DNA of 64,000 bases from Lentzea flava. Lineage in GTDB: Bacteria > Actinomycetota > Actinomycetes > Mycobacteriales > Pseudonocardiaceae. Shown here in pieces: positions 42,645 to 50,470 of the stretch (positions are counted from its first letter, which is position 1; each line of letters begins with the position of its first letter). The notes below the pieces were generated by a model. That model worked only from the letters and a program-made list of their open reading frames with translations, did not search any database and was not told the origin of the DNA. Location of the stretch: assembly GCF_014648475.1 (NCBI RefSeq), contig NZ_BMRE01000013.1:120726-184725 (forward strand). The letters are read 5' to 3'. The position numbers were made by a program, and so were the translations under genes.

Positions 42645-44149
42645 CTGGTCGTCTCCTTCACCGTGTTGTCCTTAAGAGCGAGGAAAACCAGGAAGCCGGC
42701 GACGAAGCCGACCACCCAGTTGTAGTCGTAGAGCGGCTTGAGGAACGGAATCAGGCCGCCTGCGGGGAACGGGCCTCCGTAGGCGCCGCCGACCGCGAGC
42801 ACCCCGCCCACGAGCGTCGCCAGCACGGCACGCCAGTTCCAGCCGCCGTTGAACCAGTACGCACCCCGGCCGTCGAGGTAGAGGTCCTGGAGTTCGAGCC
42901 TGGTCTTGGAGATCACCCAGTACCCGGCGACGAACACACCGGCCACGCTCGCGAGCAGACCGCCGTAGAACCCGAGCCACGCGAAGATGTAGATGCTCGG
43001 GTCGGAGATCAGCCGCCACGGCTGGATCAGGATGCCGACGACACCGGTGATCAGGCCGCCCAGCGCGAACGTGATCCGCTTCGGGAACGCGTTGGAGAAG
43101 TCGTAGGACGGGCTGACGACGTTCGCCGCGAGGTTCGCCGAGATCGTGGCCAGCACCAGCGAGATCAACGCGATGAGCACCACCAGCGTGCTGTCGAACC
43201 GGGACGCGAGGTCCGCCGGGTCCCAGATCGCCTCGCCGTACAGCGCCTGCGCGCCGGACGTCGTCAGGATCGCGACGATCGCGATGAACGACATCGTGGT
43301 CGGCAGACCCAGGATCTGCCCGGTCGCCTGCTTGCGCTGGCTGCCGCCGAACCTCGTGAAGTCCGGCATGTTGAGCGACAGGGTCGACCAGAACGCGATC
43401 ATGCCCATCAACGCGGGGAAGAAGACCTTCCAGAAGTCCGGCCCCCACCCGAGCTTGCTGCCGGTGTGCAGGATGGGCCCGAACCCGCCCGCCTTGACCA
43501 GCACGTAGCCCAGCAGGATCAGGAAACCGACGCTGACGAGCGGCGCCGTCCAGTTCTCGAACCGCCGGATCGCGTCCATGCCGCGCCAGATGATCAGCAT
43601 CTGCACGACCCAGAAACCGAAGAAGCACAACCACAACGTCCACGGCTGACCGCCCACTTCGGACGCCTTGACCCACCCGTCGCCGGCCAGCCTGCCGATG
43701 ATCACGTGCAGCGCCTTGCCGCCCACCCACGTCTGGATGCCGAACCAGGCGCACGCGATGAAGGCGCGCAGCAGGGCGACGAGATTGGCCCCTCGCACGC
43801 CGTAGAACGCGCGGGCGAACACGGGGAACGGGATGCCGTACTTCGTGCCGGCGTGACTGTTGAGCAGCATGGGGATCAGCACGATCAGGTTGCCCAGCGT
43901 GATCGTGACGAACGCCTGCACCCAGTCCATGCCCAGCGCGATCAGCGATGCCGCGAGCGTGTAACTGGGGATGTTGTGCGCCATGCCCATCCACAGCGCG
44001 AAGAAGTTGTACGTCGTCCAGGTCCGCTGCTCGATCGGCACCGGGGCGAGCTCGGGGTTGAAGAACCTGCTGTCCTCGATGGGACCTGTGTCGCTCAGCT
44101 CGACGCGGCCGTCAGGTGTGACCTGGGGCGGTGAGGACTCGACTGCCAT
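42641..44149 (-). CDS. NCS1-family nucleobase/hydantoin permease
   Basis: 502 residues with about 12 membrane helices. NCS1 hallmarks: NFFALWMGMAHNIPSYTLAASLIALGM, LNSHAGTKYGIPFPVFARAFYGVRGANL, WFGIQTWVGGKAL, and NMPDFTRF. These are shared with Mhp1-like hydantoin/uracil transporters that use sodium or protons. It is the first gene of the operon and overlaps ureidopropionase by 4 bp, so uracil, thymine or hydantoin import is likely. Confidence 0.92.
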   Translation of the reverse strand: MAVESSPPQVTPDGRVELSDTGPIEDSRFFNPELAPVPIEQRTWTTYNFFALWMGMAHNIPSYTLAASLIALGMDWVQAFVTITLGNLIVLIPMLLNSHAGTKYGIPFPVFARAFYGVRGANLVALLRAFIACAWFGIQTWVGGKALHVIIGRLAGDGWVKASEVGGQPWTLWLCFFGFWVVQMLIIWRGMDAIRRFENWTAPLVSVGFLILLGYVLVKAGGFGPILHTGSKLGWGPDFWKVFFPALMGMIAFWSTLSLNMPDFTRFGGSQRKQATGQILGLPTTMSFIAIVAILTTSGAQALYGEAIWDPADLASRFDSTLVVLIALISLVLATISANLAANVVSPSYDFSNAFPKRITFALGGLITGVVGILIQPWRLISDPSIYIFAWLGFYGGLLASVAGVFVAGYWVISKTRLELQDLYLDGRGAYWFNGGWNWRAVLATLVGGVLAVGGAYGGPFPAGGLIPFLKPLYDYNWVVGFVAGFLVFLALKDNTVKETTR

Positions 44150-44305
44150 CGTTCAACCCCCTGTTACGCTGCTGAAACAACGCCAACGCGGTCGGTTTCC
44201 ATCCCGGAATCCTGGGTGCGCTGCCGCAGGTCTGGCAGTGTCAGAGTGTCCACGCTTGTCATGATCGGCGCACATTCTGTTTCGATCCACAGATGGGAGA
44301 GGTGT

Positions 44306-44391
44306 GCTGACGGAAAGCGTCAGCCGTGTCTCTTCCTCAGTGTCTTCTGGGGGCCAAGCCCCCAGACCCCAGCCGGGGGCTGCGCCCCCGG
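44306..44391. repeat. Three tandem GC-rich hairpins in the gene-poor stretch 44150-44521
   Basis: Arms GCTGACG/CGTCAGC (44306-44324), CTGGGGGC/GCCCCCAG (44347-44365) and CCGGGGGC/GCCCCCGG (44373-44391). The latter two have the GGGGGC-loop-GCCCCC form common in actinobacterial intergenic DNA. The stretch upstream of the NCS1 gene must hold its promoter; I see no intact gene in 44150-44521. The hairpins border the truncated esterase remnant and could mark a deletion end. Confidence 0.6.
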
Positions 44392-44521
44392 ACCCCCAGC
44401 AGGTTGCCGCGCCCGAATTGGTGACACCGTCCTGAGGTGCGCGAATGGGAATCCGCTCGTGCTGGCCTGCCGTTGTCACACGCTCCTGGCAGCCTCGGTC
44501 TGCCCCGGTTCCTGCACGGAT

Positions 44522-44950
44522 GCGGGTTCGGGTGCGGTGGTCAACGGCGGCGAGGACTACTGGGTGAACCTCACCCCGCCCGTGCCGTTCGACGCCGCTC
44601 TGGGCGTGTCGATGGGCGGGTTCGGTGTGCTGGACATCGCCTCGCAGCGTTCGCTGAAGGCCGTCGCGGCGATCAGCCCGGCGCTGTTCCCCACGTGGGA
44701 GGACGCCGAGCAGATCAACGGGTTCGCGTCCCGGGAGGTCTGGGAGGCGCACGAGCCGTTGCGGCACCTGGCGACCATCAGGTCACCCGTCGGCGTCTGG
44801 TGCGGGCAGGAGGACCCGTTCCACGACCCGGCGCGGGAGCTGGCCCGGGCGGTGGGGGCGCAGGGGTCGTTCGACCACGGCGCGCACGACGGCGGCTACT
44901 GGCGGCGCGTGCTGCCGGAGGCGTTGCGGTTCATCGGGTCCCGGCTTTGA
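44522..44950 (+). pseudogene. Remnant of an alpha/beta-hydrolase esterase
   Basis: The C-terminal part of an esterase-D-like alpha/beta hydrolase is readable: GVSMGGFGVLDIAS nucleophile elbow (Ser), AVAAISPALFPTWEDAEQ, VGVWCGQEDPFHDPARELA and the catalytic histidine in DHGAHDGGYWRRVLPEALRFIGSRL. Upstream, NGGEDYWVN matches the normal G-G-x-x-Y-W motif of this family, but the roughly 50 residues that should separate it from the nucleophile elbow are missing, as is the N-terminal half. No convincing start exists. It is best read as a decayed gene with an internal deletion; it overlaps the RDD gene tail-to-tail. Confidence 0.65.
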
Positions 44951-45434
44951 CGCGCACCACGGCCGTGCCCGCCTTCCGGTCGTGCCACGTCCGCGTCCCC
45001 CGCAGATCCAGCGCCTCCACCACCGTCAGCACGAGCAGCACCAGCCCGCCCACCAGCAACAGCGAGGCGAGCCACCCCGCGGACCCCGCGCCGACGTGTT
45101 CGCCGATGACGACCCACGGTTGTTGCCAGCCGAGGCCCGCCATCAGCGCCGGCTCCCGCCAGCCCAGACCGGTCAGCACGAGCACCACGCCCGCGCCGGG
45201 GAGGGCGGTCGTGATGAGCGTGCGGACCAGCACCCGTCTGAGGTGCAGGCCGGACGCGGGGCCCACCACCCTCAGGCCGGTCAGGGCCTTGCCGACGGTG
45301 TTCCAGCGCAGCAGCAGAGCGTCGTACGCGGCTGCGCAGAGCACCACCAGCACGGGCTCGTGGACCAACGGCCACGCCACGACCAGCACCAGCAGCCAGT
45401 CGAGCAAACGGGCGATCAGCCGACGAACGAGCAT
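44931..45434 (-). CDS. RDD-family membrane protein
   Basis: 167 residues with three to four hydrophobic segments. RDD-like features are RLIARLLDWLLVLVVAW near the N-terminus, LLLRWNTVGKALTGLRVV in the middle, and HDRKAGTAVVRV at the C-terminus. RDD proteins are membrane proteins of mixed or unknown function, some linked to ion antiport. Single gene; upstream lies a methyltransferase gene 36 bp away on the same strand. Confidence 0.78.
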   Translation of the reverse strand: MLVRRLIARLLDWLLVLVVAWPLVHEPVLVVLCAAAYDALLLRWNTVGKALTGLRVVGPASGLHLRRVLVRTLITTALPGAGVVLVLTGLGWREPALMAGLGWQQPWVVIGEHVGAGSAGWLASLLLVGGLVLLVLTVVEALDLRGTRTWHDRKAGTAVVRVKAGTR

Positions 45435-45470
45435 GATTCACGCTATGCGGCAGAAGTCGGTCATAAGTGG

Positions 45471-46091
45471 TCAGTTCATGGCCAGTTGACGTCCGAACTC
45501 GGCCAGCCAGCGGGACTCGTCGCGGTGGACGCGGCGGGTGGAGAGGCCGTCGGTCGCGAACGCCTTGATCTCCGAAGGCGTCAGCGGCCACGGCGGACCG
45601 TCCGGCTCGGGGCCCTCGTCCCGCGCGACGGCGAGCACCAGCAGTGTCGAGCCGACCAGGGACGCGACCTTCTCGATGGCCTCCGCGTGCAGGGACACCG
45701 GGAGGGCCTGCACCGTCATGTTTTCGACGACGAGGTCGAACGCGCGGTGCCACTCGGCGGGCGGGTTGAGCAGGTCGGCGACGACGTACCGCACCTTCGA
45801 CTGCGGGTGGCGCCTGCGGACGGCGGCGACCGCGGTGGGGGAGATGTCGAACGCCGTCACGTCGTAGCCGAGGGAGGCGAGGAACTCCGAGTCGCGGCCG
45901 TAGCCGCAGCCCACGACCAGCGCACTGCGGCCCTGTCCGTCCGGAGCCTCGTGGGCCCATTCGACGAGGTGCTGCTGCGGATGGGGAACGTCCCAGGGGA
46001 CGGAGGCCGTGCCGGCTTCGGCCTCCGCGTAGAGATCTTCGAACCATCCGGTCGGGTTGGCGGCCTGCAGGCGGCGGTCATCAGAGGGCAT
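45471..46091 (-). CDS. Class I SAM-dependent methyltransferase
   Basis: 206 residues. The SAM-binding motif I is ALVVGCGYGRDSEFLASLGYDVTAFDIS (about 57-84), followed by VRYVVADLLNPP (motif II) and AFDLVVENMTVQALP. It resembles the thiopurine methyltransferase/TehB-like group. N-terminal NPTGWFEDLYAEAEAG...VPWDVPHPQQHL is typical of that group. Substrate unknown. The next gene upstream is a TipA-like regulator, 59 bp away, possibly co-transcribed. Confidence 0.85.
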   Translation of the reverse strand: MPSDDRRLQAANPTGWFEDLYAEAEAGTASVPWDVPHPQQHLVEWAHEAPDGQGRSALVVGCGYGRDSEFLASLGYDVTAFDISPTAVAAVRRRHPQSKVRYVVADLLNPPAEWHRAFDLVVENMTVQALPVSLHAEAIEKVASLVGSTLLVLAVARDEGPEPDGPPWPLTPSEIKAFATDGLSTRRVHRDESRWLAEFGRQLAMN

Positions 46092-46150
46092 GACCCACTT
46101 CTACCGAGCCCGAGCCGGCCTCACCCGCCGATTTTGCCGATTCGGCAACG

Positions 46151-46858
46151 TCAGCGAGCTGCGCGCGCCTGACTGACGTAGTCGACCAGGCCGTCCTCGG
46201 CCGGCCACCCGATCTGCGTGCTGATCGCGGCCTTGTTCTCCTCCCACGACCGCTGCGCCGCCGCCTGGATCGCCGGGTCACCGCCGGTGAACTCGGCGCC
46301 GAGCTCGTCCCACTGCCGGGCCAGCTCGACGACGCGCGGGTCGGAGGGCGGGGTGCCGTCGGCCATGTGCTGACGCAGCTGCTTGACCAGCTCCAGCCAA
46401 GAGGCCTTCAGCGCCTCCACGGCCTCCGGCCCCATCGCCGCGGCGCGGGAACGCAGATCTTCCAGCTGGTCGGCGGTGAAGTAGCTCTCGTACACGGACA
46501 TCATCTCCAAAGTGGACAGAAGGGACTCGGTGGTGTGCCCTTCGAGCAGGGCGGTGAGCCGTGACCGCAGCGCCTCCAGCCGCTGGGCCTGTGCGGTCAG
46601 CGCGGCGAGCTGGGCGGAGAAGATCGGGCGCAGCGAGTCCGATCGGGACAGTGCCGTGCGGACCTCGTCGAGCGAGAGGCCCAGCTGACGCAGCGATCTC
46701 ACCTGATAGAGGCGACGAACGTCCTCCGGGGTGTACCGACGGTGACCGGATGTCGTGCGCTCGGACGCGACGACAAGTCCGATCTCGTCGTAGTGGTGGA
46801 GCGTGCGGACGGTCAGTCCGCTCGCTTTGGCCAGGTCACCGATGCTCCAGCGGGTCAC
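46151..46858 (-). CDS. MerR-family regulator with TipAS-type ligand domain
   Basis: 235 residues from GTG 46856-46858. The N-terminal MerR winged helix is at about 3-70 (WSIGDLAKASGLTVRTLHHYDEIGLVVASERTTSGHRRYTPEDVRRLYQVRSLRQLGLSLDEV). A coiled coil (about 75-110) precedes a TipAS-like all-helical domain (SWLELVKQLRQHMADGTPPSDPRVVELARQWDELGAEFTGGDPAI). TipA regulators bind thiopeptide-type antibiotics and activate their own promoter. The start lies at the predicted transcription start of a MerR-type promoter (46865-46895), so the mRNA may be leaderless. Confidence 0.9.
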   Translation of the reverse strand: MTRWSIGDLAKASGLTVRTLHHYDEIGLVVASERTTSGHRRYTPEDVRRLYQVRSLRQLGLSLDEVRTALSRSDSLRPIFSAQLAALTAQAQRLEALRSRLTALLEGHTTESLLSTLEMMSVYESYFTADQLEDLRSRAAAMGPEAVEALKASWLELVKQLRQHMADGTPPSDPRVVELARQWDELGAEFTGGDPAIQAAAQRSWEENKAAISTQIGWPAEDGLVDYVSQARAAR

Positions 46859-46864
46859 ACGACG

Positions 46865-46895
46865 ACCGTAGGACCTCCCGTCGCGTGAGGTTCAA
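46865..46895 (-). promoter_or_regulatory. MerR-type autoregulated promoter with 19-bp spacer
   Basis: Read on the minus strand: -35 TTGAAC (46895-46890), a spacer of exactly 19 bp, and -10 TACGGT (46870-46865), putting +1 at about 46858, the GTG start codon. The dyad CCTC-N9-GAGG (46890-46874) starts at the last base of the -35 and runs through the spacer. Its sequence closely resembles the tipA operator CCTCACGTCACGTGAGG that I recall. Over-long spacers with a central dyad are the hallmark of MerR-activated promoters. Confidence 0.7.
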
Positions 46896-46985
46896 GTCCT
46901 CAACACCCGATCGAGCGGATTAATCGGCGAACCGAATCAGCCGATGAAAACGAAGATCGGTCCCCAAACCAGATTGAGGAAAACT

Positions 46986-47426
46986 GTGTCTCGTTCCGGA
47001 CTGTTCCGTGCCGCCGCCCTGCTCGCCGCCGGCGCCGCCCCGCTGCTCGCGGGCTCGGCCAACGCCGTCGAGGTGCCGCAGCTCAACGGCGGCGTTCCCG
47101 AGGTCGGCGCGGACAAGGTGCTCGACGCCACGCAGCACGCCAACCCGCTCGACTCGGCGGGCGCGCTCAAGCTCGGCCACGTGCAGACGCCGGTCACCGG
47201 TGACGTGCAGGCTCCCGAGGCCCCGGCGGCTGCCCAGGAGCGCTCCCTGCCGGCACCCCTCGCGTCCGACCTGGGCGGCCTCCCGGCGCTGCCGAACGCC
47301 GACGACCTGGCGGGCAACGCGCACGTCGGCGGCCTCAAGGCCCCGAGCCTGTCCGACCTGCCGACCAACGGTGTCGTGCCGAACCCGAACGTCATCTCCG
47401 GCACCCTGCCGACGATCAACGGCTGA
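46986..47426 (+). CDS. Small secreted protein, function unknown
   Basis: 146 residues from GTG 46986 with TTGAGGA upstream; an ATG at 46944 would put 14 charged residues before the signal peptide and is less likely. Residues 1-27 are a signal peptide (RAAALLAAGAAPLLAGSANA). The mature part is rich in Ala, Pro, Leu, Asn and Asp (VEVPQLNGGVPEVGADKVLDATQHANPLDSAGALKLGHVQTPVTG), without cysteines or a known domain. It resembles small hydrophilic exported proteins of sporulating actinomycetes. Divergent from the MerR gene and followed by palindromic element B. Confidence 0.72.
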   Translation: MSRSGLFRAAALLAAGAAPLLAGSANAVEVPQLNGGVPEVGADKVLDATQHANPLDSAGALKLGHVQTPVTGDVQAPEAPAAAQERSLPAPLASDLGGLPALPNADDLAGNAHVGGLKAPSLSDLPTNGVVPNPNVISGTLPTING

Positions 47427-47435
47427 CAGCTTCTG

Positions 47436-47484
47436 GATGAACGGCGCATTCGTTCACCTCAGGTGGACGAATGCGCCGTTCATC
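47436..47484. terminator. 49-bp palindromic element, copy B (bidirectional terminator position)
   Basis: Arms of 24 nt around a central C, one arm mismatch. It is the reverse complement of copy A (20334-20382) except for the centre. It lies exactly between the stop of the secreted-protein gene (47426) and the stop of the converging pucR-like gene (47487), which is the place for a two-way terminator. Confidence 0.75.
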
Positions 47485-47486
47485 GC

Positions 47487-49079
47487 TCACGGGCCCAGTT
47501 CGTGCACCAGCAGGGCCACGTAGAGGGAGAGCACGGATTCCGGGTCCTCCAGGGAGACGCCCAGGACCTGCTCGATGCGGGCCAGCTGCTGGTAGTAGGC
47601 GGTGCGGGAGAGGTGCGCGGCCGCGGCGGCCGCCGACTTGTTGCCGCCGTTCTCGCACAGGCAGCGCAGCAGCTCGACCAGGCGTGAGCCCTGGGCGGAG
47701 TCGCGGGCCAGCAACGGGCCGAGCTCGCGGTCCGCGAACGCGCGCACCCGCTCGTCCTCACGCAGCAGGTGCAGCAGCCCGCGCAGTCGCACGTCGTCCA
47801 GCCGGTGGTAGAGCTGGGATCCCGGCGCCCGCAACGCCGCTCCTGCCACGTGCGCGGCCTCGCCCAGCGACCTGCGCACGTCCGATGTGGACGTCACGGT
47901 CGTGCCCACGGCGATCACCACGGCCGACGCCGCCGTCCGGTGGATCTCGCGCGCGACCTTGCGCAGAACTCCTTCCACCCCAACGGTCATCGGCACCGAC
48001 AGCAGCGCGCGCACCGACGTGTCGTCCACGACGCCGACCAGCGCCGCGACCGTCACCCGCCGTCCCGCCAGCGCCGTCGCCTCGGCGAGATCGCGCAGAA
48101 CCTCCTGCGTGGCAAGCGTTTGCCCCTGCAGCACGGACACCGGCCGGATCGCCATCCCGATCAGCTGACGGCGTTCCAGCGGCACGCCCAGCGCCGCCGC
48201 GCGGGCGCCCAGGTCGGGTGCCTGCGGCGACTGCCCCAGCAGCTGGGCCAGCAGGGTCCGGTGGGTCTGCCGTTCCAGCGACTCCCGGTCGCGCGCCACC
48301 AGCCGGTGCACGGCCAACGCGGACGCGGCCCGCTCGGCCACCACCACGTGCCGGTGCGGCGGCGGCTCCGGCGACACGAGCACGAGCCGGCCCCAGTCGG
48401 CCCCGCGCGCCCCGACGATCGTGATCAGCCAGCCGGACCCGGCGTGGTACGCGGTCCGCTCGGTCACCGTGACCGCCCGCGAGCGCGCCGCCCAGTCGTC
48501 GAGCAACGTCACCGGGTCGTGGCCCGCCGCGTCGTAGGCCAGCACGTCGTGGCCCAGCGTCTCCAGCACGACGGGCAGCCCGGACGTCCGCGCCACCTCG
48601 CGCAGCACCTCGGCGGGCTCGGCCCCGGCCACCGTCAGCGCGGTGAACGTCTCGTGCACCTGCTCCGCGGCCCGCAGCTCGGCCAGCTGGGCGTCCACGA
48701 TCAGCCCCACGACCGCCTCCGTGACGGCCACGTACTTCGTCTCCTCGGACAGCGTGACCAGCGGTAACCCGTGCCGCTCCGCTGCGGTGACCAGCGCGGC
48801 CGGCACGTCGTCGCGCCACCGCCGCCCCAGCTCGACGATCAACCCGGCGCAGCCGACGGCGGCCAGTTCCTCGACGTAGCGGGCGAGTCCGGAGTCGGGC
48901 AGCATCACGCCCGTGGTGAGCACGAGCTCGCCGCCGCGCAGCAGCGGCGCGATGTCTGCGATCTCCGCCACATGCACCCAGCGGACCCGGCGCGACAGCC
49001 CGGCCGACCCGGCCACCAAACGCGGCTTTCCCTGCCTGATCACTGGCAGAGCGACGACATCGGCGACGGTCGGGTACAT
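47487..49079 (-). CDS. PucR-family regulator of the pyrimidine/beta-alanine genes
   Basis: 530 residues. The N-terminal PucR domain (about 1-125) contains ADIAPLLRGGELVLTTGVMLPD. A middle GAF/GGDEF-like region follows, and the C-terminal helix-turn-helix is at about 485-515 (NGGNKSAAAAAAHLSRTAYYQQLARIEQVLG). The start is ATG 49077-49079 (MYPTVADVV); a GTG six bases upstream is possible and neither has a clear ribosome site. It is divergent from the aminotransferase gene 108 bp away, and likely controls it and perhaps the NCS1 operon. Confidence 0.87.
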   Translation of the reverse strand: MYPTVADVVALPVIRQGKPRLVAGSAGLSRRVRWVHVAEIADIAPLLRGGELVLTTGVMLPDSGLARYVEELAAVGCAGLIVELGRRWRDDVPAALVTAAERHGLPLVTLSEETKYVAVTEAVVGLIVDAQLAELRAAEQVHETFTALTVAGAEPAEVLREVARTSGLPVVLETLGHDVLAYDAAGHDPVTLLDDWAARSRAVTVTERTAYHAGSGWLITIVGARGADWGRLVLVSPEPPPHRHVVVAERAASALAVHRLVARDRESLERQTHRTLLAQLLGQSPQAPDLGARAAALGVPLERRQLIGMAIRPVSVLQGQTLATQEVLRDLAEATALAGRRVTVAALVGVVDDTSVRALLSVPMTVGVEGVLRKVAREIHRTAASAVVIAVGTTVTSTSDVRRSLGEAAHVAGAALRAPGSQLYHRLDDVRLRGLLHLLREDERVRAFADRELGPLLARDSAQGSRLVELLRCLCENGGNKSAAAAAAHLSRTAYYQQLARIEQVLGVSLEDPESVLSLYVALLVHELGP

Positions 49080-49123
49080 GGACACAACGTAATGCCAACC
49101 AGCCGATCCGGGTACATGTTGTG
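49071..49123. promoter_or_regulatory. Direct and inverted repeats between pucR-like and aminotransferase genes
   Basis: CGGGTACATG occurs at 49071-49080 (over the regulator start) and 49109-49118, a spacing of 38 bp. CACAAC (49083-49088) and GTTGTG (49118-49123) form an inverted pair. These are candidate PucR binding sites for the divergent promoters. Confidence 0.4.
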
Positions 49124-49186
49124 CATGGCGGCGACTCGGGCATCGCAGCAGACTCCGAGGACAGGAGTGAACCCCTGGAGGACGTG

Positions 49187-50470
49187 ATGGCCCACAAGGA
49201 GCTGCTGGCACGACACCGCGCGGTGATGCCGAAGTGGCTGGCCCTCTACTACGACGAGCCCATCGAGATCGCGAGCGCCAGTGGGCGCCGGGTGACCGAC
49301 CGCGAGGGCACGACCTACCTGGACTTCTTCGCGGGCATCCTGACCAACGCCATCGGCTACGACGTCGCGGAGATCAGCGACGCGATCCGCTCCCAGCTCG
49401 ACACCGGCGTCCTGCACAGCTCCACGCTCTACCTGATCCGCTCACAGGTGGAGCTGGCCGAGAAGATCGCCGAGCTGAGCGGCATCCCGGACGCCAAGGT
49501 CTTCTTCACCAACTCCGGCACCGAGGCCAACGAGACCGCCCTGATGCTCGCGACCCAGGCGCGGCGCAGCGAGCAGGTGCTGGCCCTGCGCAACAGCTAC
49601 CACGGCCGCGCGTTCGCCACGATCGCCATCACGGGCAACCGCGGCTGGTCCGCGTCCGCGCTGTCGCCGATCAAGGTCAGCTGGGTGCACGGCGGCTACC
49701 GCTACCGCAGCCCGTTCAGGGCCTTGGACGACAAGGACTACATCTCCGCCTGCGTCGACGACCTGCGTGAGGTCATCGAGACCACGACGTCCGGCGACGT
49801 CGCCTGCATGATCGCCGAGCCGATCCAGGGCGTCGGCGGCTTCACCTCCCCGCCCGACGGCCTGTTCCGCGCGTTCAAGGACGTGCTGGACGAGTACGGC
49901 ATCCTCTTCATCTCCGACGAGGTGCAGACCGGCTGGGGCCGCACCGGCGAGCACTTCTGGGGCATCCAGGCGCACGACGTGGTGCCGGACGCGATGACGT
50001 TCGCCAAGGGCCTCGGCAACGGCCTCGCGATCGGCGGTGTCGTCGCGCGCGGCGACCTGATGGACGCGATCAACGCCAACTCGATCTCCACGTTCGGCGG
50101 CAACCCGGTCTCCACCGCGGGCGCGCTGGCCACCGTGAACTACCTGCTGGAGCACGACCTGCAGGCCAACGCGGCGAAGCTCGGCTCCCGGCTGCTCGCG
50201 GGCCTGCGCGAACTCGCGGAGAAGCACCCGGTCATCGGTGACGTGCGCGGCAAGGGCCTGATGGTCGGCGTCGAGCTCGTCGGGCCCGAGGGCGAGCCGA
50301 ACCCCGGTGCCGCGACGGCGGTGCTCAACGAGGCGAAGGCACGCGGCCTGCTCGTCGGCAAGGGCGGCCTGTACGGCAACGTGATCCGGCTGGCGCCGCC
50401 GATGACGCTGACCGAGGACGAGCTCGAAGAGGCGCTGGGAATTCTCGCTCAGGCGGTGGAGAAGGCGTGA
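49187..50470 (+). CDS. Class III aminotransferase, probable beta-alanine/4-aminobutyrate transaminase
   Basis: 427 residues from ATG 49187 (CTGGAGG upstream). PLP fold-type I motifs: FFTNSGTEANETALMLAT, SYHGRAFATIAITGN, the aspartate in LFISDEVQTGWGRTG, and the PLP lysine in MTFAKGLGNGLAIGG. It is followed with a 4-bp overlap by methylmalonate-semialdehyde dehydrogenase, so it most likely converts beta-alanine to malonate semialdehyde and beta-aminoisobutyrate to methylmalonate semialdehyde. 4-Aminobutyrate or alanine-glyoxylate transamination remain alternatives. Confidence 0.88.
   Translation: MAHKELLARHRAVMPKWLALYYDEPIEIASASGRRVTDREGTTYLDFFAGILTNAIGYDVAEISDAIRSQLDTGVLHSSTLYLIRSQVELAEKIAELSGIPDAKVFFTNSGTEANETALMLATQARRSEQVLALRNSYHGRAFATIAITGNRGWSASALSPIKVSWVHGGYRYRSPFRALDDKDYISACVDDLREVIETTTSGDVACMIAEPIQGVGGFTSPPDGLFRAFKDVLDEYGILFISDEVQTGWGRTGEHFWGIQAHDVVPDAMTFAKGLGNGLAIGGVVARGDLMDAINANSISTFGGNPVSTAGALATVNYLLEHDLQANAAKLGSRLLAGLRELAEKHPVIGDVRGKGLMVGVELVGPEGEPNPGAATAVLNEAKARGLLVGKGGLYGNVIRLAPPMTLTEDELEEALGILAQAVEKA

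Noticed and set aside
46886..46901. tRNA T-arm-like GGTTCAAGTCC
   Set aside because: No acceptor, D or anticodon arms around it; the bases belong to the MerR-type promoter.
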